64,000 bases of DNA, taken from Muribaculaceae bacterium (GTDB taxonomy: Bacteria > Bacteroidota > Bacteroidia > Bacteroidales > Muribaculaceae). The notes below the pieces were generated by a model. The model ran no database searches and was not told the origin of the DNA. It saw nothing but the letters and a program-made list of their open reading frames with translations. Location: positions 80,074 through 144,073 of the forward strand of contig JAFZSO010000059.1 in assembly GCA_017619355.1 (NCBI GenBank), read 5' to 3'. The position numbers and the translations under genes are program-made. How positions within the stretch are numbered: position 1 is the stretch's first letter; each line of letters starts with the position of its first letter. This document shows positions 51,254 through 59,393 of the stretch, piece after piece.

Positions 51254-51939
51254 TGAAACACCGCATCTCTAATGGCGTTCTTGCCACGACCATCATCGTG
51301 GTAGCAGTTCTTATCGACCAGATCCTCAAACTCTGGGTCAAGACCAGTTTCTTCTATGGCGAGGAAGTGAAGATTGCCGAGTGGTTCCGCCTGGTGTTCA
51401 TTGAGAACAATGGCATGGCTTTCGGTATGGAATTCGGCAGCAAGTTCTTCCTCACCTGGTTCCGCATCATTGCTGTGGTGCTGCTCATCTGGTACCTGGT
51501 GAAGATAAGGCACCGCACCGACCTGCCTCGTGGCTATGTGGTGTGCATCGCTTTCATCACGGCGGGTGCGCTGGGCAATGTGATCGACTGCATCTTCTAT
51601 GGCGTGGTATTCGATGCTCCCCAAGCACCGCTCGTGGCGCAGTTCTTCCCCCCGGGAGGCGGCTATGAGAGTCTGTTCAACGGCCGTGTGGTGGATATGT
51701 TCTACTTCCCGTTGTGCGAGTGGGACTGGCCGCAATGGATGCCCTGGCTGGGCGGACAGCACTTCAAGTTCTTCGAGCCCATCTTCAATTTTGCCGATGC
51801 ATGCCTCTCGGTGAGTGTCATCACACTCATCCTCTTCTATTCCAAAAGTCTGCTCTCAAGCGACAAGAAGAAGGCAGAAACGGCCGATGTTGAGAGCGCT
51901 GACGAGTCACAGCCTGCTGAATCATCCGAGAACGAATAG
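51253..51939 (+). CDS. lspA: Lipoprotein signal peptidase
   Basis: LspA cleaves prolipoprotein signal peptides in the inner membrane. The 228-residue protein has four membrane helices and the catalytic motifs ENNGMAFG, GNVIDCIFYG and FNFADACLS (the two Asp). It has an extra loop (about residues 118-150, FFPPGGGYESLFNG) and a Ser/Glu-rich C-terminal tail, both longer than in E. coli LspA and usual for Bacteroidota. The start shares a base with the DksA-like stop. A lipoprotein gene (DUF4296) follows 12 bases later, one of its likely substrates. Confidence 0.95.
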   Translation: MKHRISNGVLATTIIVVAVLIDQILKLWVKTSFFYGEEVKIAEWFRLVFIENNGMAFGMEFGSKFFLTWFRIIAVVLLIWYLVKIRHRTDLPRGYVVCIAFITAGALGNVIDCIFYGVVFDAPQAPLVAQFFPPGGGYESLFNGRVVDMFYFPLCEWDWPQWMPWLGGQHFKFFEPIFNFADACLSVSVITLILFYSKSLLSSDKKKAETADVESADESQPAESSENE

Positions 51940-51951
51940 CGCTTCAAGGTC

Positions 51952-53043
51952 ATGAGAAAGTTGCCTCTGCTCATACTGATGTTGCTGCTGGTCGCCATCG
52001 TTGTGGCGTGCAGCAAGACACCTCCGGGCATCATCTCTGAGCGCAAGATGAAGAATCTGCTCAAGGACATCTACCGAGCCGAGGCCTATATGGAGAACCG
52101 CACATCATCCTTTGAATCCGACTCTGAGAAGATGGTGCTCAAGCAATCTATCTTCGAGAAGCACGGCGTTACACAGGCCATGTACGACTCTTCGCTCGTG
52201 TGGTATGCCAAGAATCTTGATGTGCTCAACAATGTCTACCAGAAGGTGGGCAAAGAGTTGCAGGAAGAGGCAAAAGACTACCAGAAGAAGATGGGGGCAT
52301 CTACTCCCCAGCAACAGCAGGGACAGAACTCAGGCCGAACACTCAAGAAGTATCATGCCGCAAGTGGCGACACCGCCGACCTGTGGACTCAACCCAGGCT
52401 CTGGATGGTCACTCAGGCCATGAACGGTAACTATGTGAAGTTTGATTATGCCCCTGATAAGCAGATGCGCAGTGGCGACCGTTATCAACTGACTTTGAAG
52501 CTGCTCACCGGCAGCAGCGAGGTGCAGCTGGTGATGGCGCTGCAATATCTCGATGGCTCTATCTCCTTCATCTCCCGTAAGATGTCGCACAACGGCTGGC
52601 TCGATTTGATTCTGCAGGCCGACACGGCGCGCACTGTGAAGCGCGTGTGCGGTTATCTTGCCTTCAAACTGCGCAATAACGCTCCTGTGGCTTTTGCCGA
52701 CAGCATACAGTTGCTGCGCACACACTTCGACGCTCAGCAGTATGGCTTCATCAGTGTGCAGAAGAATCTTAACAGGAATCCCGATAAGCAGGAGGCTTCT
52801 AAACAAGATACCTCTAAGCAGGTTGCCAATCAGCCTGTTGAACCAAAGCCTGCCGCTGCCAAGCCCGTTGCATCCCAGCCCGCTGGAGCCCCGGCACCCG
52901 TGCGACTCCCCAACGGCCACTACAAGCCCCAACCAGGCGTGAACAAGAGCGGAGTAGAGCATCAGCACAAACAGCTCACACCCGTCCAGAGTCTTCGTCA
53001 TAATCCTAAACCAGCCACTAAACCCGCCACCATTGAGCCATGA
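51952..53043 (+). CDS. DUF4296 lipoprotein
   Basis: This 363-residue protein has a lipoprotein signal with the lipobox VVACS. The DUF4296 domain (about residues 25-115) shows ISERKMKNLLKDIYRAEAYM and KHGVTQAMYDSSLVWYAKNL. A beta-rich domain (about 150-270) and a Pro/Ala/Gln-rich C-terminal tail follow. The function is unknown; the family is confined to Bacteroidota and usually lies after lspA. The stop overlaps the next start (ATGA). Confidence 0.85.
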   Translation: MRKLPLLILMLLLVAIVVACSKTPPGIISERKMKNLLKDIYRAEAYMENRTSSFESDSEKMVLKQSIFEKHGVTQAMYDSSLVWYAKNLDVLNNVYQKVGKELQEEAKDYQKKMGASTPQQQQGQNSGRTLKKYHAASGDTADLWTQPRLWMVTQAMNGNYVKFDYAPDKQMRSGDRYQLTLKLLTGSSEVQLVMALQYLDGSISFISRKMSHNGWLDLILQADTARTVKRVCGYLAFKLRNNAPVAFADSIQLLRTHFDAQQYGFISVQKNLNRNPDKQEASKQDTSKQVANQPVEPKPAAAKPVASQPAGAPAPVRLPNGHYKPQPGVNKSGVEHQHKQLTPVQSLRHNPKPATKPATIEP

Positions 53044-53360
53044 AATGGATTTCTAACTATTTGTTCATAGCCGGTAGCAAGTTGAAGAATCATCTTGTGG
53101 AGATCGACAACGATTCAAGGCTTGTAAGGACTACAGCCCTGCTCGACGAGCTGGCTAATACAGAGTATGTGCCTCATGCCTTGTGCGTGGTGTCGGCACG
53201 GCGCAAGCGGCGTCTGGTGGCGCTCTTCGACCGTATCGCTTCGTTCGACGACTTCGAGCAGGAATTTGCCCGCCTTTTTGCCGACGACGACAACAGCAAG
53301 GGCAGGGTGGCGGTGGCCGCCATCGATTTCGATGCCATGCGCCTCACCTTCCTGCAATAA
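53040..53360 (+). CDS. Hypothetical 106-residue protein coupled to DUF4296
   Basis: I do not recognise this small cytosolic protein. It has no signal peptide. A basic helix (SARRKRRLVALFDRI) is followed by acidic helices (FDDFEQEFARLFADDD). The start overlaps the DUF4296 stop in an ATGA tetranucleotide, and lysA follows 29 bases later, so it is part of the lspA-lysA transcript. Third-position GC matches its neighbours, which supports it being a real gene. Confidence 0.7.
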   Translation: MKWISNYLFIAGSKLKNHLVEIDNDSRLVRTTALLDELANTEYVPHALCVVSARRKRRLVALFDRIASFDDFEQEFARLFADDDNSKGRVAVAAIDFDAMRLTFLQ

Positions 53361-53389
53361 TATGCTAATTTTAAAAAAATTATAAAGTC

Positions 53390-54541
53390 ATGTATCAGCT
53401 ACCTCTCAGTCAGTTTCAGTCACAGTCTACACCGTTCTACTACTACGACCTCAACCTCCTTGACGATACGCTGCGCAAGGTGAAGCAGCTAATTGAGGGC
53501 AAACCCTATGTGGTGCACTATGCCGTCAAGGCCAATTCCAATCCCGTGATTCTGCGGCAGATTGCTGCCAGTGGCCTGGGTGCTGACTTGGTGAGTGGAG
53601 GCGAAATGCAGGTAGCACTACAGGCAGGTTTCCAGCCGCAGCACATGATGTTTGCCGGCGTGGGTAAGACCGACCAGGAAATCAATCTGGGTCTGGACAA
53701 CGACATTGCCTGCTTCAATGTGGAGTCGGTGCCCGAACTCGAGGTCATCAACGCCCTGGCTGCCGCTCGTGGACGAGTGGCACGTGTGGCCATCCGTGTT
53801 AACCCCGACATTGATGCGCACACGCACAGCTACATCACCACTGGCACTGCTGCCAACAAGTTTGGTGTGGGCATTGAGTTGTTGTCTCAGGTAGTAGAGT
53901 TGGCGCAATCGTTGCCCTGCATTGAGTTGATTGGGCTCCATTTCCACATTGGATCACAAATCACTCTCATGGAGCCTTATCGCATGCTTTGTGAGCGCAT
54001 CAATGAGTTGCTCGACTTCTTCGATAGCCGCAATGTGCACTTCAAGATGATTGATGTGGGTGGTGGCCTGGGTGTGGACTACGAGCATCCCGATACCTGT
54101 CCTATGGCTCCTTTCGAGCCTTTCTTCGACACCTTTACTCAGCATCTGCATCTGCGTGAAGGTCAGCAACTGCACTTCGAGTTGGGCCGTGCCATCGTGG
54201 CACAGTGTGGTTCGCTCATAGCAAGTGTGGTGTTTGTCAAGGAGAACCGTAACAAGCGCTTCGTGATTCTCGACGCCGGCATGACGCAGCTCGTCCGTCC
54301 GGCTCTCTATCAGGCGCACCATCTCATTCAGAATCTCTCGGCCGACGCCGATGCTCCCATGGTCACCTACGATGTGGTGGGGCCTGTGTGCGAGTCGAGC
54401 GATGTGTTTGGGCACGACGAAGAGTTGCCGCTCACCAGTCGAGGCCACATCTTCGCCATCCGTTCGGCTGGTGCTTATGGCGAGGTCATGGCATCGCAAT
54501 ATAACATGCGGCCACTTCCACCCGCCGTCTTCTCTCGCTAA
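53390..54541 (+). CDS. lysA: Diaminopimelate decarboxylase
   Basis: LysA makes lysine from meso-diaminopimelate with pyridoxal phosphate. The 383-residue protein shows the PLP-lysine motif YAVKANSNP near residue 45, the HFHIGSQ motif, the phosphate-binding GGGLGVDY, and the active-site Cys region GPVCESSDVFG. The final AIRSAGAYGEVMASQYN motif is also conserved. It has the usual PLP barrel and C-terminal sheet domain, and is slightly shorter than E. coli LysA. No aspartokinase fusion is seen. The AT-rich EVE-HNH gene lies downstream. Confidence 0.93.
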   Translation: MYQLPLSQFQSQSTPFYYYDLNLLDDTLRKVKQLIEGKPYVVHYAVKANSNPVILRQIAASGLGADLVSGGEMQVALQAGFQPQHMMFAGVGKTDQEINLGLDNDIACFNVESVPELEVINALAAARGRVARVAIRVNPDIDAHTHSYITTGTAANKFGVGIELLSQVVELAQSLPCIELIGLHFHIGSQITLMEPYRMLCERINELLDFFDSRNVHFKMIDVGGGLGVDYEHPDTCPMAPFEPFFDTFTQHLHLREGQQLHFELGRAIVAQCGSLIASVVFVKENRNKRFVILDAGMTQLVRPALYQAHHLIQNLSADADAPMVTYDVVGPVCESSDVFGHDEELPLTSRGHIFAIRSAGAYGEVMASQYNMRPLPPAVFSR

Positions 54542-54668
54542 TCTGTAATTACTTGGGCATGACGGGGCGCAGCGAAAGCCCGTTGCAGCGCAGTTGTGGA
54601 ACGATTGTGGCGAGATATTCAATCCTAGCAAAAACATAAATGATTTAGGTTTTTTCCAGCCTTTTCAC

Positions 54669-54676
54669 TACCTTTG
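54669..54676 (+). promoter_or_regulatory. -7 element for the EVE-HNH gene
   Basis: TACCTTTG, about 125 bases before the ATG. No strong -33 element was seen; the 260-base gap otherwise has only AT-rich sequence. Confidence 0.45.
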
Positions 54677-54801
54677 TTTTCTAAAGTTATGTCATTTGAT
54701 AGTAAAATCACTTCACCAGCCTCTAGATTTGAGGGAGGAGTTGTTTAGGTTTTTCAAGGTGACATATTCCTTTTATTATAAACTTATATCAAATTTATCA
54801 C

Positions 54802-55572
54802 ATGACTACATGGATTCTGATATCTAATAATAGCTTTTATCGTCTAGACGATTGGCTTTTATCACATGACATTGTTTCTTGGAGACAGGGTTCTAATTTC
54901 GAACAAGGTGATACCATCTATGTCTATACCACAAAACCAGTTGCTCGAATAACTTATAAGATGATATGCATAGGAGCAAATCTTCCCACATCAAAATATA
55001 TTGATGACGAAGATTATTGGATGGATAAAAGTATTTATAAAGATGTGATAGCAAATTTTAAAAGATTTGCTGAATTTAAACTTGTTGAAAGGCTTCCAAA
55101 CACCCCTCAACTATCGTTTGAGGTTTTGAAAAAGCATGGACTGAAAACTGTTCAAAGTTCTCATAGAATGAATAGTGAACTGCTTAATTACATTGAATCA
55201 GTTCTTCAATCAAGAAACGGCAACAATGATTGCGAGGTCGATTATCCAAATGATGAAACAGCCTTTTATGAAGGCGCTGTCATGAAAGTACTCGTCAATA
55301 AGTATGAGCGAAACGCAAAAGCTCGACAAGAATGCATTGCTAAACTAGGTTGTAAATGTGCAGTTTGTGGATGCGACTTCGCTAAACGATATGGTAAACT
55401 TGGTGAAGGCTTCATTCATGTTCACCACATCGTACCAATTGGAAACATTGGCAAGGAATATGTACTGAATCCTGTTAAAGATCTTGTGCCCGTTTGCCCC
55501 AACTGCCACTATATGCTCCACCGCACAAATCCACCGATACAACCAGAAGAATTAATGAAATTGATTCATTGA
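54802..55572 (+). CDS. EVE-like domain HNH endonuclease
   Basis: This 256-residue protein has an N-terminal EVE/PUA-like domain (about residues 1-115, starting MTTWILISNN and containing FEQGDTIYVYTT and W53-type aromatic positions) and a C-terminal HNH nuclease. The zinc knuckles are CAVCGCDF and CPNCHYMLH around the catalytic HVHHIVPI. EVE domains bind modified bases, and EVE-HNH fusions act as modification-dependent restriction enzymes, so a defence role is plausible. The gene is much more AT-rich than lysA and glnS and stands alone, consistent with transfer. The EVE call is by pattern only. Confidence 0.85.
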   Translation: MTTWILISNNSFYRLDDWLLSHDIVSWRQGSNFEQGDTIYVYTTKPVARITYKMICIGANLPTSKYIDDEDYWMDKSIYKDVIANFKRFAEFKLVERLPNTPQLSFEVLKKHGLKTVQSSHRMNSELLNYIESVLQSRNGNNDCEVDYPNDETAFYEGAVMKVLVNKYERNAKARQECIAKLGCKCAVCGCDFAKRYGKLGEGFIHVHHIVPIGNIGKEYVLNPVKDLVPVCPNCHYMLHRTNPPIQPEELMKLIH

Positions 55573-55716
55573 TAAGAGGTAAGCTGGATAATCCAGCAAT
55601 GTATTTATAAATTAGACATATTAACTTGAAATAATTGAGTGTTTTATTTTCTGTTTATTCAATCAGAGCAAGGGGAGCTTTACACCTTTTTGAGATTTTT
55701 GGGGTTGAGATGTTAT

Positions 55717-55751
55717 TAAAAACGACCTCCCGACGAGGTGTCGTCGAGAGG
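55717..55751 (-). terminator. Terminator for glnS
   Basis: On the minus strand CCTCTCGACGA pairs with TCGTCGGGAGG (one mismatch) over a 4-base loop, followed closely by a run of T (plus-strand TTAAAAAC). Confidence 0.75.
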
Positions 55752-55816
55752 CCTTGATATGTTGTCACTTACTCGTCAGGGGCGGTATGAAACGCCTTGA
55801 GTCGTGTGACTGATTG

Positions 55817-57535
55817 TTATTTCTTTTGTGCCTTGGCCCAGCTGTCTTTGAGGCCGATGGTGCGATTGAACACCAGTTTGTCGGGTGTTGAGTCGGCATC
55901 GACGCAGAAGTAACCAATGCGCTGGAACTGGAACTTGTCCTCGGGCTTGGCAATCTCGGCCAGATAGGGCTCAATCTTGGCATCGGTCACTACCTTGAGC
56001 GAGTCGGGATTAAGCAGTTCGCGGAAGTCCTTCTCGGTTTCGGCAGCGGGGTTCTCAACGGCGAAGAGGCGGTCGTAGAGTCGCACCTCAGCGTCCTTGC
56101 AATGGCGTGCGCTCACCCAGTGCAGCGTACCTTTCACCTTGCGTTCGCTGCCAGGCTCGCCGCTACGGCTTGTGGGGTCGATTTCGCAATAGATTTCGGT
56201 AATATTGCCATTATCGTCCTTCTTGCAACCGGTGCACATCACGATGTAGGCTCCTTTGAGGCGCACTTCCTTGCCAGGAGTCATGCGGAAGAACTTCTTG
56301 GGAGGCTCTTCCATGAAGTCGTCGCGTTCAATGTAGATTTCGCGGCAGAAAGGCATCTGGTGCGTGCCGGCATTCTCCTGCTCGGGGTTGTTGTCCATCG
56401 CCACCATTTCCACCTTGTCGTCGGGGTAATTGGTGAGAACCACCTTAACGGGGTTGAGCACGGCGCTCACGCGGTTGGCGTTCTTGTTCAGGTCTTCGCG
56501 AATGCTGTGTTCGAGCAGGCTGATGTCGTTGAGCGCCTCATACTTGGTGTAGCCAATGTCTTCAATGAAGTTCTTGATTGACTGAGGAGTATAGCCGCGG
56601 CGACGCAGACCACAGAGGGTGGGCATGCGCGGGTCGTCCCAGCCGCTCACCAGGTTTTCCTTCACCAGCTGCAGCAGTTTGCGCTTGCTCATGAGGGTGT
56701 AAGTGAGGTTGAGGCGGTTGAACTCAATCTGGCGGGGGCAATACTCATCGACGGTGTCGCCGGCGAGTTCCTTCACGAAGTATTCATAGAGGGGGCGGTG
56801 CGGCACAAACTCCAGCGTGCAGATGGAGTGCGTCACGCCCTCGAAGTAGTCGCTCTGGCCGTGAGCAAAGTCATACATGGGATATACTTTCCACTTGTCG
56901 CCGGTGCGCCAGTGAGGCGTCTTGATAATGCGGTAGATGATGGGGTCGCGGAAGTGCATGTTGTCGCTCGCCATGTCGATCTTGGCACGCAGCACGCGTG
57001 CGCCCTCGTCAAACTCGCCCTCGTTCATGCGCAGGAACAAGTCGAGGTTTTCCTCGGGTGTGCGGTCGCGATAGGGGCTGTTTTGACCGGGAGTTGTGGG
57101 AGTGCCCTTCTGCTGGGCTATCTGCTCGCTGGTCTGGTCGTCGACATAGGCCTTGCCCTCTTTGATGAGCCTGATGGCGAAGTCGAAGAGCTGCTGGAAA
57201 TAGTCGCTGGCATAGTAGAGCCTGTCTTCCCAGTCATAGCCCAGCCAGTGGATGTCGCGCATGATGGCTTGCTCATACTCGGTATCTTCCTTTTGGGGAT
57301 TGGTATCGTCGAATCGCAGATTGCAGGTGCCGCCCATCATCTCTGCAACGCCAAAGTCCATGCAGATGGCCTTGGCATGACCGATGTGCAGGTAACCGTT
57401 GGGTTCGGGTGGGAAACGGGTGTTGAGGCGTCCGCCATTCTTGCCGGCCTTGAGGTCGTCGGCTACAAGCTGCTGTACAAAATTCAGTCCTTTTTTCTCC
57501 TCATTTACAGGGAGTTCCATATTGTTCTCAGCCAT
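55817..57535 (-). CDS. glnS: Glutaminyl-tRNA synthetase
   Basis: GlnS charges tRNA-Gln directly. The 572-residue protein has the HIGH-type motif FPPEPNGYLHIGHAKAI near residue 45, the LRFDDTNPQKED block, the KMSKR-type MSKRKLLQLV, and a two-barrel anticodon-binding domain at the C-terminus. Features that separate it from GltX are the PEPNGYLHIGHAK form and the C-terminal barrels. The ATG at 57535 (MAENNME) is preferred over the one at 57541. It has its own promoter and terminator. Confidence 0.96.
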   Translation of the reverse strand: MAENNMELPVNEEKKGLNFVQQLVADDLKAGKNGGRLNTRFPPEPNGYLHIGHAKAICMDFGVAEMMGGTCNLRFDDTNPQKEDTEYEQAIMRDIHWLGYDWEDRLYYASDYFQQLFDFAIRLIKEGKAYVDDQTSEQIAQQKGTPTTPGQNSPYRDRTPEENLDLFLRMNEGEFDEGARVLRAKIDMASDNMHFRDPIIYRIIKTPHWRTGDKWKVYPMYDFAHGQSDYFEGVTHSICTLEFVPHRPLYEYFVKELAGDTVDEYCPRQIEFNRLNLTYTLMSKRKLLQLVKENLVSGWDDPRMPTLCGLRRRGYTPQSIKNFIEDIGYTKYEALNDISLLEHSIREDLNKNANRVSAVLNPVKVVLTNYPDDKVEMVAMDNNPEQENAGTHQMPFCREIYIERDDFMEEPPKKFFRMTPGKEVRLKGAYIVMCTGCKKDDNGNITEIYCEIDPTSRSGEPGSERKVKGTLHWVSARHCKDAEVRLYDRLFAVENPAAETEKDFRELLNPDSLKVVTDAKIEPYLAEIAKPEDKFQFQRIGYFCVDADSTPDKLVFNRTIGLKDSWAKAQKK

Positions 57536-57577
57536 AATCATTAAGTGATATCGTTAATCATTTAGTTAAATGAATGA

Positions 57578-57585
57578 CAAAGTTA
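57578..57585 (-). promoter_or_regulatory. -7 element for glnS
   Basis: TAACTTTG on the minus strand, 42 bases before the start. Confidence 0.6.
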
Positions 57586-57633
57586 CGAAAAAAAGATAAT
57601 ATGCACCCACAATGGCATTGATTTTCTTCGATA

Positions 57634-58143
57634 TCAGATTCGCTGAATGCCGTTTGCCTCGAGTTGCAGCAGTTGCTCCTTGATGCCGAGTCCGGCCGCG
57701 TAGCCAGTGAGGCTGCCGTCGGCACCCACCACACGGTGGCAAGGAATGATGAGGGAGATGGGATTGTGGGCCACGGCTCCAGCCACGGCCTGTGCCGAGA
57801 AGTGTGAAAGCCCATTTTCTTGGGCAAAGCGCTGTGCCAAGGCACCATAGGTAGTGGTTTCGCCATAAGGGATGCTGAGCAGCATGCGGCACACGGCTGC
57901 CCTGAATGGTGTTACCTTCAGTCTAAAGGGTGGTGTAAATTCAGGTTCTTTGCCACTAAAGTAGATGTCGAGCCAGCGACGGGTGTCGACCAGCACCTGT
58001 AAATCTGGGCGTGGCTCATTCACGGCATCAAGCATCAGGGCAAAGTGCTTCTGCCTGTCGAACCACAGGCCGGTGAGCCGCTCGCCATCACAAGCTAGGG
58101 TCATGGCTCCCAGCGGACTGGTATATGGGGCTGTGAACTCCAT
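57634..58143 (-). CDS. ogt: Methylated-DNA--protein-cysteine methyltransferase
   Basis: Ogt removes alkyl groups from O6-alkylguanine by transfer to its own Cys. The 169-residue protein contains the active-site motif IIPCHRVVGADGSLTGYAAG (near residue 135) and the helix-turn-helix IPYGETTTYGALAQ. The N-terminal ribonuclease-like domain is short. It starts 11 bases after the FMN-binding protein gene and is transcribed with it. No Ada-type regulatory domain is present. Confidence 0.95.
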   Translation of the reverse strand: MEFTAPYTSPLGAMTLACDGERLTGLWFDRQKHFALMLDAVNEPRPDLQVLVDTRRWLDIYFSGKEPEFTPPFRLKVTPFRAAVCRMLLSIPYGETTTYGALAQRFAQENGLSHFSAQAVAGAVAHNPISLIIPCHRVVGADGSLTGYAAGLGIKEQLLQLEANGIQRI

Positions 58144-58154
58144 GATGCCGTGAC

Positions 58155-58598
58155 TTAACGGCGACGGGCTCTCTTCTTCGTCGTTTTCTTGGCTGCTTTC
58201 TTGGTTGTGGTCTTCTTGGCTGGTTTCGCAGCAGTCTTCTGTGCCTCAAGCAGTCCGAGCCTGATGTTCTCGAGCAGCGCGTTTGAGGTGTAGGTGGCAC
58301 CTGAAACGGCATCGACCTTGAGATTGAGCGCCTGTTTTATTGTCTTGCCGATGTATTGCGGGAAAATCTTGCTGGTAGCCTTCTCCAGGTAGCGTGGCGA
58401 CTCCTCGTTGTCGAGCACCTCGATTTTGGCGATCTTGCCATTCTGGATGGTGATATTCAGAGGGGTGGGACCGTTGTAGCCAATCACCTTCTTGCCGAGT
58501 TCACCGGTATAGACCACCTTGTTCTGAGCCTGGGCGGTCAAGCACATTGCTGCTATGGCAGCAAAAGCCACTACAATATAAAATTTTGATGCTTTCAT
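58155..58598 (-). CDS. Exported FMN-binding-domain protein with histone-like basic tail
   Basis: This 147-residue protein has a signal peptide (MKASKFYIVVAFAAIAAMCLTAQAQ) and an FMN-binding (NqrC/RnfG-like) domain of about 85 residues, ending in the DAVSGATYTSNALLENI motif whose Thr can carry covalent FMN. The last 28 residues are an Ala/Lys/Thr tail (KKTTTKKAAKKTTKK...RARRR) resembling histone H1 or eukaryote-like basic tails. I use the ATG at 58598, which fits the signal peptide and promoter. It is the first gene of the pair with ogt. Flavin transfer in periplasmic electron flow is a family inference. Confidence 0.85.
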   Translation of the reverse strand: MKASKFYIVVAFAAIAAMCLTAQAQNKVVYTGELGKKVIGYNGPTPLNITIQNGKIAKIEVLDNEESPRYLEKATSKIFPQYIGKTIKQALNLKVDAVSGATYTSNALLENIRLGLLEAQKTAAKPAKKTTTKKAAKKTTKKRARRR

Positions 58599-58620
58599 TT
58601 CTTTTCTTGTTGATGATGGG

Positions 58621-58652
58621 CAAAGATAGGCAAAAACTACCGATTCTTGCAA
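58621..58652 (-). promoter_or_regulatory. Promoter for the FMN-binding protein-ogt operon
   Basis: On the minus strand TTG (58652-58650), a 21-base spacer and TATCTTTG (58628-58621), 22 bases before the ATG. Confidence 0.65.
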
Positions 58653-58746
58653 TATGAAACAGGGTGAAATGGCTATTTTTTAACAATTTTATAGCAGTAG
58701 TGGCATTAAATTTAGAAAAATTGCTTATTATCTCGTTTTCTTTCAT

Positions 58747-58754
58747 TACCTTTG
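58747..58754 (+). promoter_or_regulatory. -7 element for the threonylcarbamoyl-AMP synthase operon
   Basis: TACCTTTG, 59 bases before the start. A small inverted repeat (GTTAG/CTAAC, 58754-58766) follows at the expected transcription start. Confidence 0.55.
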
Positions 58755-58813
58755 TTAGTTGCTAACGGCTCAAACAGCAAAAGGCCGTTGCACAGACTGA
58801 CAAACGATATTCA

Positions 58814-59374
58814 ATGGAAGAAGATATCAAGAAATGCATTCAGGTGCTTCGGGCAGGTGGACTCATCCTGTATCCCACCGACACGATTTGGGGCATAGGC
58901 TGCGACGCCACCAATGCCGAGGCAGTGAAAAAGATATATGACCTGAAGAAGCGTGCCGACAGCAAGGCCCTCATCGTGCTGCTCGACCATGTGGACCATC
59001 TCGACCACTATGTGATAGATGTGCCTGAAATGGCCCGGGAACTGGTGGATGTGGCAGTGAAACCCCTCACCATTATCTATGAAGGCGCCTTTAATGTGGC
59101 CAAGGAACTGCTGGGCGAGAACGATTCGCTGGGCATTCGCATCCCTCACGATGAGTTTTGTCAGCAACTGTGCGAGCGCTTTGGCAAGCCCATCGTCTCC
59201 ACTTCGGCCAATATGAGCGGGGAGCCATCGGCTGCCACCTTTGCCGAGATTTCCCCGGCCATCAAGGGCGGCGTCGACTATGTGGTGAAGTACCGGCAGG
59301 ACGATAGCCGGAATCATCAGGCCTCAAACATAATACTGCTGCGCAGCGATGGCACATTTAAGATTATAAGATAA
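58814..59374 (+). CDS. tsaC: Threonylcarbamoyl-AMP synthase (YrdC/Sua5 domain)
   Basis: This 186-residue single-domain YrdC protein makes L-threonylcarbamoyl-AMP for the t6A37 tRNA modification. Signatures are LYPTDTIWGIGCDATN near residue 20, the KKRADSKALIVL substrate-binding block, LGIRIPHDEF and STSANMSGEPSA. The Sua5 C-terminal domain is absent. It opens a cluster of four genes (sugar transferase, ClC channel, fmt) with gaps of 4-19 bases, so it is probably the first gene of that transcript. Confidence 0.93.
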   Translation: MEEDIKKCIQVLRAGGLILYPTDTIWGIGCDATNAEAVKKIYDLKKRADSKALIVLLDHVDHLDHYVIDVPEMARELVDVAVKPLTIIYEGAFNVAKELLGENDSLGIRIPHDEFCQQLCERFGKPIVSTSANMSGEPSAATFAEISPAIKGGVDYVVKYRQDDSRNHQASNIILLRSDGTFKIIR

Positions 59375-59393
59375 CACGAGAAAGGACTAACCG

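Noticed and set aside
54594-54827. 77-codon frame upstream of the EVE-HNH gene
   Set aside because: It overlaps the HNH start in another frame, spans the likely promoter and shows no protein-like features.
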